64,000 nucleotides of DNA from NCBI RefSeq assembly GCF_016811915.1, contig NZ_CP069127.1, positions 808,001 through 872,000 on the forward strand, in the 5' to 3' direction. Position 1 is the stretch's first letter. Each line of letters begins with the position of its first letter. The notes below the pieces were generated by a model. That model was not told the origin of the DNA, searched no databases, and was given only the letters and a program-made list of their open reading frames with translations. The position numbers and the translations under genes were made by a program. The stretch is from Brevibacillus choshinensis. Lineage in GTDB: Bacteria > Bacillota > Bacilli > Brevibacillales > Brevibacillaceae. This document shows, piece by piece, positions 51,959 through 59,587 of the stretch.

Positions 51959-53068
51959 TTAGTTTTGCATGACTTCTTTAAAGGCTTGGACGAATGCTTC
52001 CATTTCCTCAGGGCGCCCGATCGAGATGCGCAGCGAGGATTTGAGCCCGTAGCCTGCGAGCGTACGCACGATAAATCCGCGCTCGGCCAGGCGATCGAAT
52101 ACCTCTTTGCCGTCCCGTTTCGTATCGACGCAAACAAAGTTGGTCTGACTCTTCAGATAAGGCAGCCCCAGTGCGTCCAAGGTCTTGCACAACAGCTCTT
52201 TTCCGATTCGGTTGCTCTGTCTGGATGCGGCCACATGCTCGGCGTCATCCAGACTGGCCAGTGCACCTGCCTGAGCGATGCTGTTTACGTTGAACGGAGG
52301 CCTCACGTGATTGACAGCATCCACGAGAGCGGCTTGTCCGATTCCGTATCCGATCCGCGCGGCAGCAAGCGAATAGATTTTGGAGAACGTGCGGATGACG
52401 AACACATTGGCGTAGTCTTTGACGAGCTCGACGGAGGAGGCGTAGCCGTCCCCATCCGCAAATTCGTGGTAGGCCTCGTCAATGACGACCAGTACGTTTT
52501 CCGGAACCCGCGCAATAAATGCCTTCAGATCTTCTTCCGGAATGGCGGTACCGGTCGGGTTGTTCGGATTGCAGAGGAAGATGACCTTCGTTTTCTCGGT
52601 GATCTTTTGCAGCGCCCCTTCCAGATCAATGCCGAGATCTTCCTTCATTGGAGAGAAGACCGGCGTGGCCCCCATCAAGTGAGTCGAAGCCAGATACTGC
52701 ACGAAGCAGATTTCCGGAATGATCGCCTCGTCGTCAGGCTCCAAAAACGTCTGTGCGACAAGGATGATCATTTCATCAGCGCCGTTGGACAAAATCACGT
52801 TTTCAGGACGTACGCCTTCTTTTGCCGCGATTTTGTTCAATACGGCTTCGCCTGCCGAGCTCGGGTACAGATTCAGCTGCTGGAGGGACTTCTGCATCGC
52901 CTCGATCGCTTTCGGAGAAGGCCCCAGCGGATTCTCATTAAAGGACAGCTTGTACACCTGATCTCTTCCCAGCGCCTGTTTCATTTCCTCGACAGGCAAA
53001 TCGGCGAGCGAGCAAGTATACGGCATCAGGTTGGGATAGACGTTGCGAACCATTTGGTCTAGCTTCAT
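51959..53068 (-). CDS. HisC-like class I/II aminotransferase
   Basis: A 369-residue PLP enzyme of the histidinol-phosphate aminotransferase family. PLP features: SNGADEMI, CNPNNPTGT, VVIDEAYHEFAD and the Schiff-base lysine in TFSKIYSLAAARIGYG (about 229), then the substrate-anchoring SLRISIG. No other his gene is near, so a role in histidine synthesis is unlikely. Its ATG overlaps the dehydrogenase stop by 4 bases. It probably converts the product of that enzyme, or its amine precursor. Confidence 0.87.
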   Translation of the reverse strand: MKLDQMVRNVYPNLMPYTCSLADLPVEEMKQALGRDQVYKLSFNENPLGPSPKAIEAMQKSLQQLNLYPSSAGEAVLNKIAAKEGVRPENVILSNGADEMIILVAQTFLEPDDEAIIPEICFVQYLASTHLMGATPVFSPMKEDLGIDLEGALQKITEKTKVIFLCNPNNPTGTAIPEEDLKAFIARVPENVLVVIDEAYHEFADGDGYASSVELVKDYANVFVIRTFSKIYSLAAARIGYGIGQAALVDAVNHVRPPFNVNSIAQAGALASLDDAEHVAASRQSNRIGKELLCKTLDALGLPYLKSQTNFVCVDTKRDGKEVFDRLAERGFIVRTLAGYGLKSSLRISIGRPEEMEAFVQAFKEVMQN

Positions 53069-54159
53069 GGCTGGTTAACCTTCCTTCCGATTTCATCTGC
53101 TCCCTGGATCGCTTTGACCACCATCTCAGGAGTCACGGCAAAAGGCATGTTGTCCATGTCTTCGATCCCGACGGTCACGACACCCAGTCGGTCCCAATCT
53201 TCCGGCGACAGCTCCGTAATCGCCATATCAGCGAGGGTGTAAGGAAGCTCCACTTTTTGATAGTAAGCGATCAGCTCGCGGATGGTTTCTTCACTTTTGC
53301 CTTCCAGAACGAGCTGGGACAAGATGCCGAATGCGACGATCTCTCCGTGGTAGGTGTTATGTACTTCGGGGAAGATGGTCAATCCTGAGTAAATCGCATG
53401 CGCTGCAGCCGTACGGCAATCGTCGCCGCCATATCCGCTCACGCTTCCGCTGATCAGGATGATGCTGTCGATGACGTCGTTCACCGCTTGATCGACGTTT
53501 CCTTGCTTGATGGTCTCTATCGCAGATGGACCTTTTTCCAGCAGCAGCTGGTAGAGGCCCTCTGCCAGACGAACTGCGCTTTGATTGAGCGCCGTCGGTT
53601 GGCTTTTTTGGACGGATGCAGAAGACTCAAACCATTTCGCCAATGTGTCGCCGATCCCGGCTGCCAGGAAGCGATAAGGCGCTGCACTGATCACTTTTGT
53701 ATCGACGAGCACTACATTGGGAGCTTTTGAGCGATGGCTGATTTCAATGAATGTTCCCTCATCGTCATACATGATCGCAATAGGAGTGGCCGGCGCGCAG
53801 GTGGCCGCGATCGTCGGTACTGCCAGCAGAGGCAGGTTTTCGGCAAAGGCAACCGCCTTTACGGTATCAATGGCCTTGCCGCCACCGACTGCAACGAGCA
53901 CCTCGGGTTTTCGATCCTGTACGATGGTGCGGAGCTCTTCAACCTTGGACCACGAGCATTCACCGCCATACCAGACGAAGCCTTGATTCTCGATTCCCTC
54001 TTTTTCCAAGCTGGCTGTAATGGTAGATTCTACGACTGATAAAGCTGTCTTTCCGCCGATCATGAGCGCGCTGTTTCCGAAGCTGCGAACGTAGGCGCCG
54101 ATTTCTTTTACTAGCTCTACTTCTCGTACATATTTTCCAGGGCCTGGAATAGTGAACAT
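53065..54159 (-). CDS. Glycerol-dehydrogenase-like iron/zinc alcohol dehydrogenase
   Basis: A 364-residue enzyme of the iron-containing ADH family, glycerol dehydrogenase branch. NAD site VAVGGGKAIDTVKAVA (about 88-103), VPTIAATCAPATPIA, and the metal-site regions GIGDTLAKWFE (Asp), AAAHAIYSGLT (His) and NTYHGEIVAFG (His). ATG at 54159, 8 bases after AGGAG, is better than 54186. First gene of the operon after a consensus promoter. It likely oxidises or reduces a small hydroxy/keto compound that the aminotransferase also handles. Confidence 0.87.
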   Translation of the reverse strand: MFTIPGPGKYVREVELVKEIGAYVRSFGNSALMIGGKTALSVVESTITASLEKEGIENQGFVWYGGECSWSKVEELRTIVQDRKPEVLVAVGGGKAIDTVKAVAFAENLPLLAVPTIAATCAPATPIAIMYDDEGTFIEISHRSKAPNVVLVDTKVISAAPYRFLAAGIGDTLAKWFESSASVQKSQPTALNQSAVRLAEGLYQLLLEKGPSAIETIKQGNVDQAVNDVIDSIILISGSVSGYGGDDCRTAAAHAIYSGLTIFPEVHNTYHGEIVAFGILSQLVLEGKSEETIRELIAYYQKVELPYTLADMAITELSPEDWDRLGVVTVGIEDMDNMPFAVTPEMVVKAIQGADEIGRKVNQP

Positions 54160-54212
54160 GACGACAACTCCTGTAGTTTTATTCATGATGATGAATGAAT
54201 ATACAAAATGAT

Positions 54213-54241
54213 ATTTTATGATTTTACCAAATGTTTGTCAA
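54213..54241 (-). promoter_or_regulatory. Sigma-A promoter of the dehydrogenase-aminotransferase-ABC operon
   Basis: Minus strand: TTGACA (54236-54241), exact 17-base spacer, TAAAAT (54213-54218). This near-consensus promoter would give a leader of about 47 bases. Confidence 0.7.
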
Positions 54242-54331
54242 CTTGTTACGGAACTAAATTTTTATTTATTTTAATTTATATTTATCGATTTGAAAACAGT
54301 AATCTCTACCAAATGAGTCATTTCATTTATA

Positions 54332-54376
54332 AAAAAAAGACGGCCGCCCGAAAAGTGCCGAGAAACCGTCTTTTTG
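54332..54376 (-). terminator. Terminator of the EamA operon
   Basis: Stem AAAAAGACGG / CCGTCTTTTT with a long loop, 22 bases past the EamA stop. Long A and T tracts allow it to act on either strand. Confidence 0.7.
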
Positions 54377-54397
54377 CTTTGTATCCAGTTGTTTAAT

Positions 54398-55315
54398 TTA
54401 CGTCTGATGCTGCTGTTCAGTTGCTTTGGTTGGCTGCAGATTCGAGAGGGCAACGCCGAGAAAGATAAAGGCAGCCCCGGCGAAAAAGCCCCAGCCCAGA
54501 TGCTCATGCAGCAAGAGCCAGCCCAGAGCGGCGCCGACGATCGGCTGGACGAAGAAAAATCCGGCACCGCTTCCCGCATGCATCAGCTCGAAGCCTTTGT
54601 TCCACAGATAAAACGCCCCTGCGGTGGAAATGATCCCGATATACAGGACGCCGGCCCAAATCTCCCAGCCAAACGACCAGGAAATCGGAGTGACAGACAT
54701 CTCCCAAACCATGACAGGGCTGGTGAAGATCAAACCAAACAAGGCGACGTACGTGGTGACCGCGAGTGATGAATACGTCTGCGTGGCTCTCTTGCATAGG
54801 ACCGTATAAAGCCCCCAGCTGACGGCGGCGACGAGCAGAATCAGGTTGCCGGTCAGGGATGATTGTGCATCTGCCTTGTCAGGAACGCCGATGACGATGA
54901 GAACGCCGATCGTTGCCAGCAGGATTCCCGCGAGCTGCTTCCAATTTACGCTCTCCTTCAGCAGCCAGACGGCAAAGATGGCGATAAAAGCAGGCGATGC
55001 GGAGGTGATCAAAGCTCCCATGTGAGCGGTGGACAGCTTGGTACCGACAAACTGTGCGGCAATGGAGATGGTGACGCCCACGAATGCGATGAGCATCATC
55101 ATGGGAAAGTCCTTTTTGGCGATGTACTCTTTTCGGGCGACGACAAAAGCACCGAGGACGATCAGCGCGATCGCAAAGCGCAGGATCAGCAGGGTAAAAG
55201 GCGGGATGACATCCAGCACGACCTTGCTCACGACGTAGACGCCGCCCCAGATGGCAGCTGCGAGCGTCAGGCAGATCGCTCCGAAAAACTGTTGTTTCCA
55301 TTGTGATTGGTTCAT
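54398..55315 (-). CDS. EamA/DMT-family transporter
   Basis: A 305-residue protein with two EamA repeats and ten helices: LTLAAAIWGGVYVVSKVVLD at the start, GTKLSTAHMGALITSASPAFIAIFA and, in the second half, FFVQPIVGAALGWLLLHEHLGW. It probably exports amino acids or other metabolites. ATG at 55315 follows GAGGGG. Downstream of the acetyltransferase and the 15-codon ORF on the same strand, so likely one transcript with DinB and the GNAT. Confidence 0.87.
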   Translation of the reverse strand: MNQSQWKQQFFGAICLTLAAAIWGGVYVVSKVVLDVIPPFTLLILRFAIALIVLGAFVVARKEYIAKKDFPMMMLIAFVGVTISIAAQFVGTKLSTAHMGALITSASPAFIAIFAVWLLKESVNWKQLAGILLATIGVLIVIGVPDKADAQSSLTGNLILLVAAVSWGLYTVLCKRATQTYSSLAVTTYVALFGLIFTSPVMVWEMSVTPISWSFGWEIWAGVLYIGIISTAGAFYLWNKGFELMHAGSGAGFFFVQPIVGAALGWLLLHEHLGWGFFAGAAFIFLGVALSNLQPTKATEQQHQT

Positions 55316-55400
55316 GCAAAAAGCCCCTCTCGGAATGGTCATAAAAAAGGTGGGATCGTAAGTAGCCGAGGGGGAAGCGCGCAATATCGTTCCCTCACGA

Positions 55401-55448
55401 CTAGGAGAGGGCCGCAGGTACATCACATTCAAACAGGATGCGTGTCAT
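55401..55448 (-). CDS. 15-codon ORF, candidate leader peptide before the EamA gene
   Basis: ATG at 55448 with GAGGAGGTGA about 5 bases upstream, one of the best ribosome sites in the window. It begins 13 bases after the acetyltransferase stop and encodes MTRILFECDVPAALS. The stop region can pair in CCCTC / GAGGG, forming a hairpin after the ORF. About 85 bases then separate it from EamA. It could be a leader peptide controlling the exporter, or a functional micropeptide. Confidence 0.45.
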   Translation of the reverse strand: MTRILFECDVPAALS

Positions 55449-55461
55449 TCGATTCACCTCC

Positions 55462-55980
55462 TCATTGTGATGGTGTCAGCCATTTGGCTACGAGCAAGAC
55501 AGGCTGCTCCAGCCGACCTACTGGCGCAAGGACCTGACGATACTGTTCATATCCGAGCCTTCCCCAGAAAAGCAGCGCAGGCTCATTTCGGGCGATCACT
55601 CCATGGTGAACGTGCGCAGATCCGGCAGAGGCGAAATGCTGCTCGGCCAACTGGACGGCTTCCCTGCCGTAGCCATTGCGCTGGCAGTCGGCATGGAGGA
55701 GGAGAAGGCTGATCCAGCTTTTCTGATCTGCAGGATTCATGATGACAAGATGCATCACGCCAATGATCTGCCCATCAGCCAAGAGCGTCAGCCACTGCCC
55801 CGTGGGAATGCTGAGCGTCGAGTCGTATTCCGACGCTACTTCGGCGAACGTGACTTTCTCTGTGCCGTTGCGCAAAAGATTGTAGCCGGGATTGCTGTTG
55901 TAAATGTCCAGGTGTGCGGGGAGATCGTCGCGTATGGTTTCCCGCAGGATGATCCTCTCTCCCGATAAAGCAAGACTCAT
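55462..55980 (-). CDS. GNAT acetyltransferase
   Basis: A 172-residue GNAT of the RimJ/RimL style: GERIILRETIRDDLPAHLDIY at the start, WLTLLADGQIIGVMHLV, then LLLHADCQRNGYGREAVQLAE as the acetyl-CoA loop and FWGRLGYEQYR. The ATG overlaps the DinB stop (ATGA), 5 bases after GGAGGAA. Acceptor unknown. Second gene of the DinB-GNAT-(15 aa)-EamA run. Confidence 0.82.
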   Translation of the reverse strand: MSLALSGERIILRETIRDDLPAHLDIYNSNPGYNLLRNGTEKVTFAEVASEYDSTLSIPTGQWLTLLADGQIIGVMHLVIMNPADQKSWISLLLLHADCQRNGYGREAVQLAEQHFASAGSAHVHHGVIARNEPALLFWGRLGYEQYRQVLAPVGRLEQPVLLVAKWLTPSQ

Positions 55981-56432
55981 GCATTTCCTCCGTATTTGCG
56001 AATCAAGCCGATTTGGCCTGCATGATATCCGTTGTGGTAGATCAAGCGACCGAGCGCCTGGCGAGGAGTGAGGGTCGCAATCGGCGCCACACAAGGCGCG
56101 TCCCATGCCTCTTCAGGCAGTGACGCTAACGATTCGAGCAGATAGGCAAACGATGCCTCGCGAAAAGAATGGAGAGCGCTCAGGTCCGTATAGATTCCTT
56201 CGTCTTTAACATTTCCGATCGTAGCCAGCTCCACGCCATCTGGCACAGGACGCCCAAAAAACATGGAACAAAAACGATACTCGACTTCAGCAATATGGCG
56301 GATCAAAAAGCCGATCGAATTGGAGCCGGGAGCCAACTTCCAGACAAGCTCCTTTTCCTCCAGATTGGCCAGCACATCTGCGTAGCGGGAACGTGCCGTT
56401 TGCAGAGAGGGCAGCAGGGTCTGCTCAAACAT
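55977..56432 (-). CDS. DinB-family protein
   Basis: A 151-residue four-helix DinB/YfiT-type protein. The metal-site histidines fall in GFLIRHIAEVEYRF (about 44) and LIYHNGYHAGQIGLIRKYGG (two His near the end). Family members bind Ni/Zn and include thiol S-transferases. ATG at 56432, 9 bases after AGGAAGG, is preferred to 56441. Coupled to the acetyltransferase downstream; a resistance or detoxification role is plausible, with EamA as exporter. Confidence 0.82.
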   Translation of the reverse strand: MFEQTLLPSLQTARSRYADVLANLEEKELVWKLAPGSNSIGFLIRHIAEVEYRFCSMFFGRPVPDGVELATIGNVKDEGIYTDLSALHSFREASFAYLLESLASLPEEAWDAPCVAPIATLTPRQALGRLIYHNGYHAGQIGLIRKYGGNA

Positions 56433-56587
56433 CGCGTTCATCCTTCCTGTTCATGTGAAAAGTGAGATCTTCCTTTTATTATAGGAGAAACGGAAAAAAG
56501 TAACAGACGAATCTTTTGGAATATTGCGAATGAATGTTCACTCAGTTCTGCGAATTCGTTATACTGGAGTAAAAAGGAGTGTTTGGG

Positions 56588-56998
56588 ATGCCCCATCAAA
56601 TCGAATTTTCCGTGAGGTCCACGGATCTGGACTTTATTGGACACGTAAACAATGCAAAATATTTGGAGTACATGGAGTGGGCGCGCTTTGACTGGATCTG
56701 GCAGACCGGACTGACACTCGACGAGCTGCAGCGCCGCGCGATCATGCCTGTCGTCGCCAATATCAATATCAATTACCGAAAAGAGCTGCGGATCCGGGAG
56801 CAAGTCATCGCCAAAACATCAGCGGTAAAAGTAGGGGAAAAAAGCTTTGTCATCAGACACGAGCTCTATAACCAAAAGGAGCAGCTGGTCGCAGATGCCG
56901 ATGTCACGATGGTGATGATCGACGCAAACTCGAGGCGCTCTACGGAAATCCCAGCCGAGCTGCGGGATGCGTTGATGGCGGAGCTGGCGCTTCCTTAG
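56588..56998 (+). CDS. Acyl-CoA thioesterase, 4HBT hotdog type
   Basis: A 136-residue single-hotdog thioesterase. The motif STDLDFIGHVNNAKYLEYME (11-30) carries the catalytic Asp and the HVNN helix start; VANININYRKELRIREQV is the central strand. Similar proteins cleave acyl-CoA or acyl-ACP. AAGGAG lies 8 bases before the ATG. It is followed by a hairpin and the HAD gene. Confidence 0.87.
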   Translation: MPHQIEFSVRSTDLDFIGHVNNAKYLEYMEWARFDWIWQTGLTLDELQRRAIMPVVANININYRKELRIREQVIAKTSAVKVGEKSFVIRHELYNQKEQLVADADVTMVMIDANSRRSTEIPAELRDALMAELALP

Positions 56999-57020
56999 AT
57001 CGTGCATGGAGACAAGTGCT

Positions 57021-57047
57021 GGAAGGCTCCCTTTGGAGGGCCTTTTT
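57021..57047 (+). terminator. Imperfect terminator
   Basis: GGAAGGCTCC / GGAGGGCCTT with a two-base bulge, then TTTTT, 24 bases past the thioesterase stop. Confidence 0.55.
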
Positions 57048-57080
57048 CCGTTACAATGTACGTGAGAGGAGTGACGGAGC

Positions 57081-57785
57081 ATGTCTGCTTTAACTACGAT
57101 CTTATTTGACTTGGACGACACGCTTTTTGATTTTTCTGCCTGCTGGGAAAAGGGGATGCAGCAAACGGTTGCCACCCATCCGTTGACAGCCGATCTGGAT
57201 GGAGCCGCACTATTGGAAGCTCTGCGCCGCCACGGTGATGACTTGTGGGTCGACGTGATAGCGAAACGTTACGACTTTACCCAATATCGGCAGCTGCGGC
57301 TGCAGCGTGCGATGGCTGATTTCAATCGCCAGATCAGCGCCGAAGAGGTCGATGGCTTTCAGCAAGCCTATGCTGCGGCTTGCATGAATGCCGTCACGGG
57401 GGACTCGGCTGTGCAGCAGTTGATCTCGGAATTGGCGGAGCGATATACGTTGGGGATTGTCACCAATGGGCCTGTCGATATGGCCTTCATCAAGCTAAGC
57501 CGTCTCGGTTTATCGGACTATTTCCCGAAAGAACGCGTTTTTCTCTCGGAGCTGATTGGCTATCACAAGCCCGATCCGCGCATTTATGCAACAGTCTTGC
57601 AGGAGCTCGGCGCAGAGCCTGCTCAGGTCCTGTTCGTGGGAGACACGTGGGATGCCGATGTCGCAGGAGCGATGGATGCGGGAATGTCAGCAGTCTGGAT
57701 CAACCCGAAAGGAAAGAAGCCTGCGACAAGCCATCAGCCTTTGGCTACCATCGAGCGGTTGGAGCAATTGCGGGCGTATGTATAA
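57081..57785 (+). CDS. HAD-superfamily hydrolase (YjjG-like)
   Basis: A 234-residue HAD-IA phosphatase. Motif I DLDDTLFDF (Asp10 nucleophile, Asp12), motif II GIVTNGPVDM, motif III Lys in LIGYHKPDPRIY, motif IV FVGDTWDADVAGA. The helical cap between motif I and II fits the YjjG/PynA nucleotidase-like group. It removes phosphate from a small metabolite, possibly nucleotides. GAGAGGAGTGACGG precedes the ATG. Confidence 0.9.
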   Translation: MSALTTILFDLDDTLFDFSACWEKGMQQTVATHPLTADLDGAALLEALRRHGDDLWVDVIAKRYDFTQYRQLRLQRAMADFNRQISAEEVDGFQQAYAAACMNAVTGDSAVQQLISELAERYTLGIVTNGPVDMAFIKLSRLGLSDYFPKERVFLSELIGYHKPDPRIYATVLQELGAEPAQVLFVGDTWDADVAGAMDAGMSAVWINPKGKKPATSHQPLATIERLEQLRAYV

Positions 57786-57787
57786 AG

Positions 57788-57823
57788 AAAAAGCGCCATC
57801 CCAATAAAAGGGAGGCGCTTTTC
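57788..57823. terminator. Bidirectional terminator
   Basis: Stem AAAAGCGCC / GGCGCTTTT with inner TCCC / GGGA, between the convergent HAD and YitT genes. Confidence 0.85.
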
Positions 57824-57828
57824 GTATG

Positions 57829-58710
57829 TCAGTGAATCGCATTCTTTTTGAACTGCCCTCCGCGTACATCGTGAATGTTGCCGACTGCCAAAAAGGCGCT
57901 CGGGTCGATATCCTCGACGATCAGCTTCAGCTTTGCTTCTTCCAGACGGGTAATGATGCAGAAGACGACCTTCTTCTCATCGCCTGTATAGCCCCCTTCA
58001 CCTATCAGGTAGGTGACGCCGCGGCCCAGACGAGCAACGATCGCATCTCCTACTTCCTTGTGATATTCGCTAATAATCCAAACCGATTTGGATTCCTGGA
58101 AGCCTTCGATGGTCAGATCGATCATTTTGAAAGCAATGTAATAGGCGATCAGCGAGTACATCGCACGATCCCAACCGAAGACGAATCCGGCGCTGCCCAA
58201 AATGAAAAAGTTGAAAAACATGACGATCTCACCAACGGAGAAAGGGGTTTTCTTATTAAACAGGACGGCAATGATCTCAGTGCCATCCAAAGATCCTCCA
58301 TAGCGAAGGACGAGCCCAACACCGATTCCCAAGATGATTCCGCCAAATACAGCAGCAAGCAGCGGGTCATCCGTCAGTCCCGGAACCGGATGCAGCAGCG
58401 TGGTTCCAACGGACATGATCGTTACACCAAATAGCGTAGAGATGGCAAACGTCTTTCCAATCTGCCTGTAGCCAACAATCAGGAACGGTAAATTGAGTAA
58501 AAATAGAAAAATGCCAAGAGACCATCCAGTCAAATGAGACGCGATAATCGAAATGCCTACAATACCACCGTCAATGATTTGATTCGGAACCAGAAAGATT
58601 TCCAAACCTACAGAGACGAGAGAAGCACCGATCAGGATGAAGAAGATTCTTTTCAGCAATTTTCCCAACGGCAATTTTTGGTGAGTCGACTTGGTGATTG
58701 ATTGATCCAT
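57829..58710 (-). CDS. YitT-family membrane protein (DUF161 + DUF2179)
   Basis: A 293-residue protein: five helices (DUF161, about 20-190) with ASLVSVGLEIFLVPNQIIDGG, HPVPGLTDDPLLAAVFGGI and RYGGSLDGTEIIAVLFNKK, then a soluble DUF2179 domain (VWIISEYHKEVGDAIVARLGRGVTYLIGEGGYTGDEK). Function is unknown; several paralogues are usual in Bacillales. Its promoter has an extended -10 TGTTATAAT (58746-58754). Confidence 0.9.
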   Translation of the reverse strand: MDQSITKSTHQKLPLGKLLKRIFFILIGASLVSVGLEIFLVPNQIIDGGIVGISIIASHLTGWSLGIFLFLLNLPFLIVGYRQIGKTFAISTLFGVTIMSVGTTLLHPVPGLTDDPLLAAVFGGIILGIGVGLVLRYGGSLDGTEIIAVLFNKKTPFSVGEIVMFFNFFILGSAGFVFGWDRAMYSLIAYYIAFKMIDLTIEGFQESKSVWIISEYHKEVGDAIVARLGRGVTYLIGEGGYTGDEKKVVFCIITRLEEAKLKLIVEDIDPSAFLAVGNIHDVRGGQFKKNAIH

Positions 58711-58745
58711 CGTTCCCCTCCCAAATATTGATTGTTTACAAACTC

Positions 58746-58754
58746 ATTATAACA
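58746..58754 (-). promoter_or_regulatory. Extended -10 promoter of the YitT gene
   Basis: Minus strand TGTTATAAT, 36 bases upstream of the start codon. No good -35 is seen, as expected for an extended -10. Confidence 0.5.
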
Positions 58755-58804
58755 TTCCTTGTTGTTTGGCTAGGGTTTTAATGTGCAATCTTGCAAAAAA
58801 GTAC

Positions 58805-58869
58805 ATTCATATATGAATATACGCGTATAAAAGGATTGGATTGGATATTGACTGGAAAGGATTGGATTG
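58805..58869. promoter_or_regulatory. Palindrome and 14-bp direct repeat upstream of the SRPBCC gene
   Basis: Perfect palindrome ATTCATATATGAAT at 58805-58818, then two copies of AAAGGATTGGATTG at 58830-58843 and 58856-58869, 26 bp apart. Candidate operator set for one or both divergent genes. Confidence 0.4.
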
Positions 58870-58913
58870 CTATTTTCAAAGGGTTGGGACTATGAGGAGG
58901 AGGAAGGTTGCCG

Positions 58914-59396
58914 ATGAGTGCCTTTCAAGTAGAAACGCAGATTGAGTCATCCGTAGAGCAAGTATGGTGGGCTTGGACTCAAACCGATCGGATCGCTCAA
59001 TGGTTCGCGCCAGAAGCAAATGTAGAACCTTGGCTAGGTGGGGCGTTTGAGCTGTTCTTTATCCCAGGCAATCGCGAGCAAATGGGAACGAAGGGCTGCA
59101 TTTTCACGCTTTTTGAACCAAAAGAAAGACTTGGCTTCACGTGGAAGGGTCCCGACCAGTTCGCGGACCTGATGAATCAAGAGAATTCTCTGACTTACGT
59201 GCTCGTTACCTTGTCAGAGGACGAGGGGAAAACCCGAGTGGTCCTCGAGCATTTCGGCTGGCAGGAAGGCGAGGCGTGGGAGCGTGCCCGCTCCTGGCAT
59301 GAAATGGCTTGGACTTCGGCTTTGGAAAGTCTGCGAGGTGCGATTGAATCAGGGAAAGGAGATCTGTGCTGCGCTCCCCAGGCAAATGGAAAGTAA
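58914..59396 (+). CDS. SRPBCC/AHSA1-type protein
   Basis: A 160-residue START-like fold of the Aha1 C-terminal family: FQVETQIESSVEQVWWAWT, RIAQWFAPEANVEPWLGGAF, and VLVTLSEDEGKTRVVLEHFGW followed by the C-terminal helix. These small proteins bind hydrophobic ligands; function unassigned. AGGAAGG lies 6 bases before ATG 58914. The end has an unusual LCCAPQ with paired cysteines. Divergent from yitT, behind a repeat-rich upstream region. Confidence 0.8.
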   Translation: MSAFQVETQIESSVEQVWWAWTQTDRIAQWFAPEANVEPWLGGAFELFFIPGNREQMGTKGCIFTLFEPKERLGFTWKGPDQFADLMNQENSLTYVLVTLSEDEGKTRVVLEHFGWQEGEAWERARSWHEMAWTSALESLRGAIESGKGDLCCAPQANGK

Positions 59397-59545
59397 GGTG
59401 CAGGTCAATCTAAAAACACACTACAAGGTATGAACGCCCGGTCGTTTTCAGACGCGTTTTCTTAGGAGTGAGAGAGAAATGATAGCATCGCTTATCTTGT
59501 TGCCCCGCGACACTGAGAGTTGGGCGCGAGAATCTGATGACGCAG

Positions 59546-59577
59546 AAAAGGAGCCCGGACGGCTCCTTTTATTTTTT
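59546..59577. terminator. Bidirectional terminator
   Basis: Perfect stem AAAAGGAGCC / GGCTCCTTTT with a 5-base loop, upstream of the convergent eutH end. Confidence 0.8.
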
Positions 59578-59587
59578 GGATCTGCCA

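Noticed and set aside
51959..53068. Assigning the aminotransferase to histidine synthesis as hisC
   Set aside because: No other his gene nearby and it lies in a transport/dehydrogenase operon; family likeness only.
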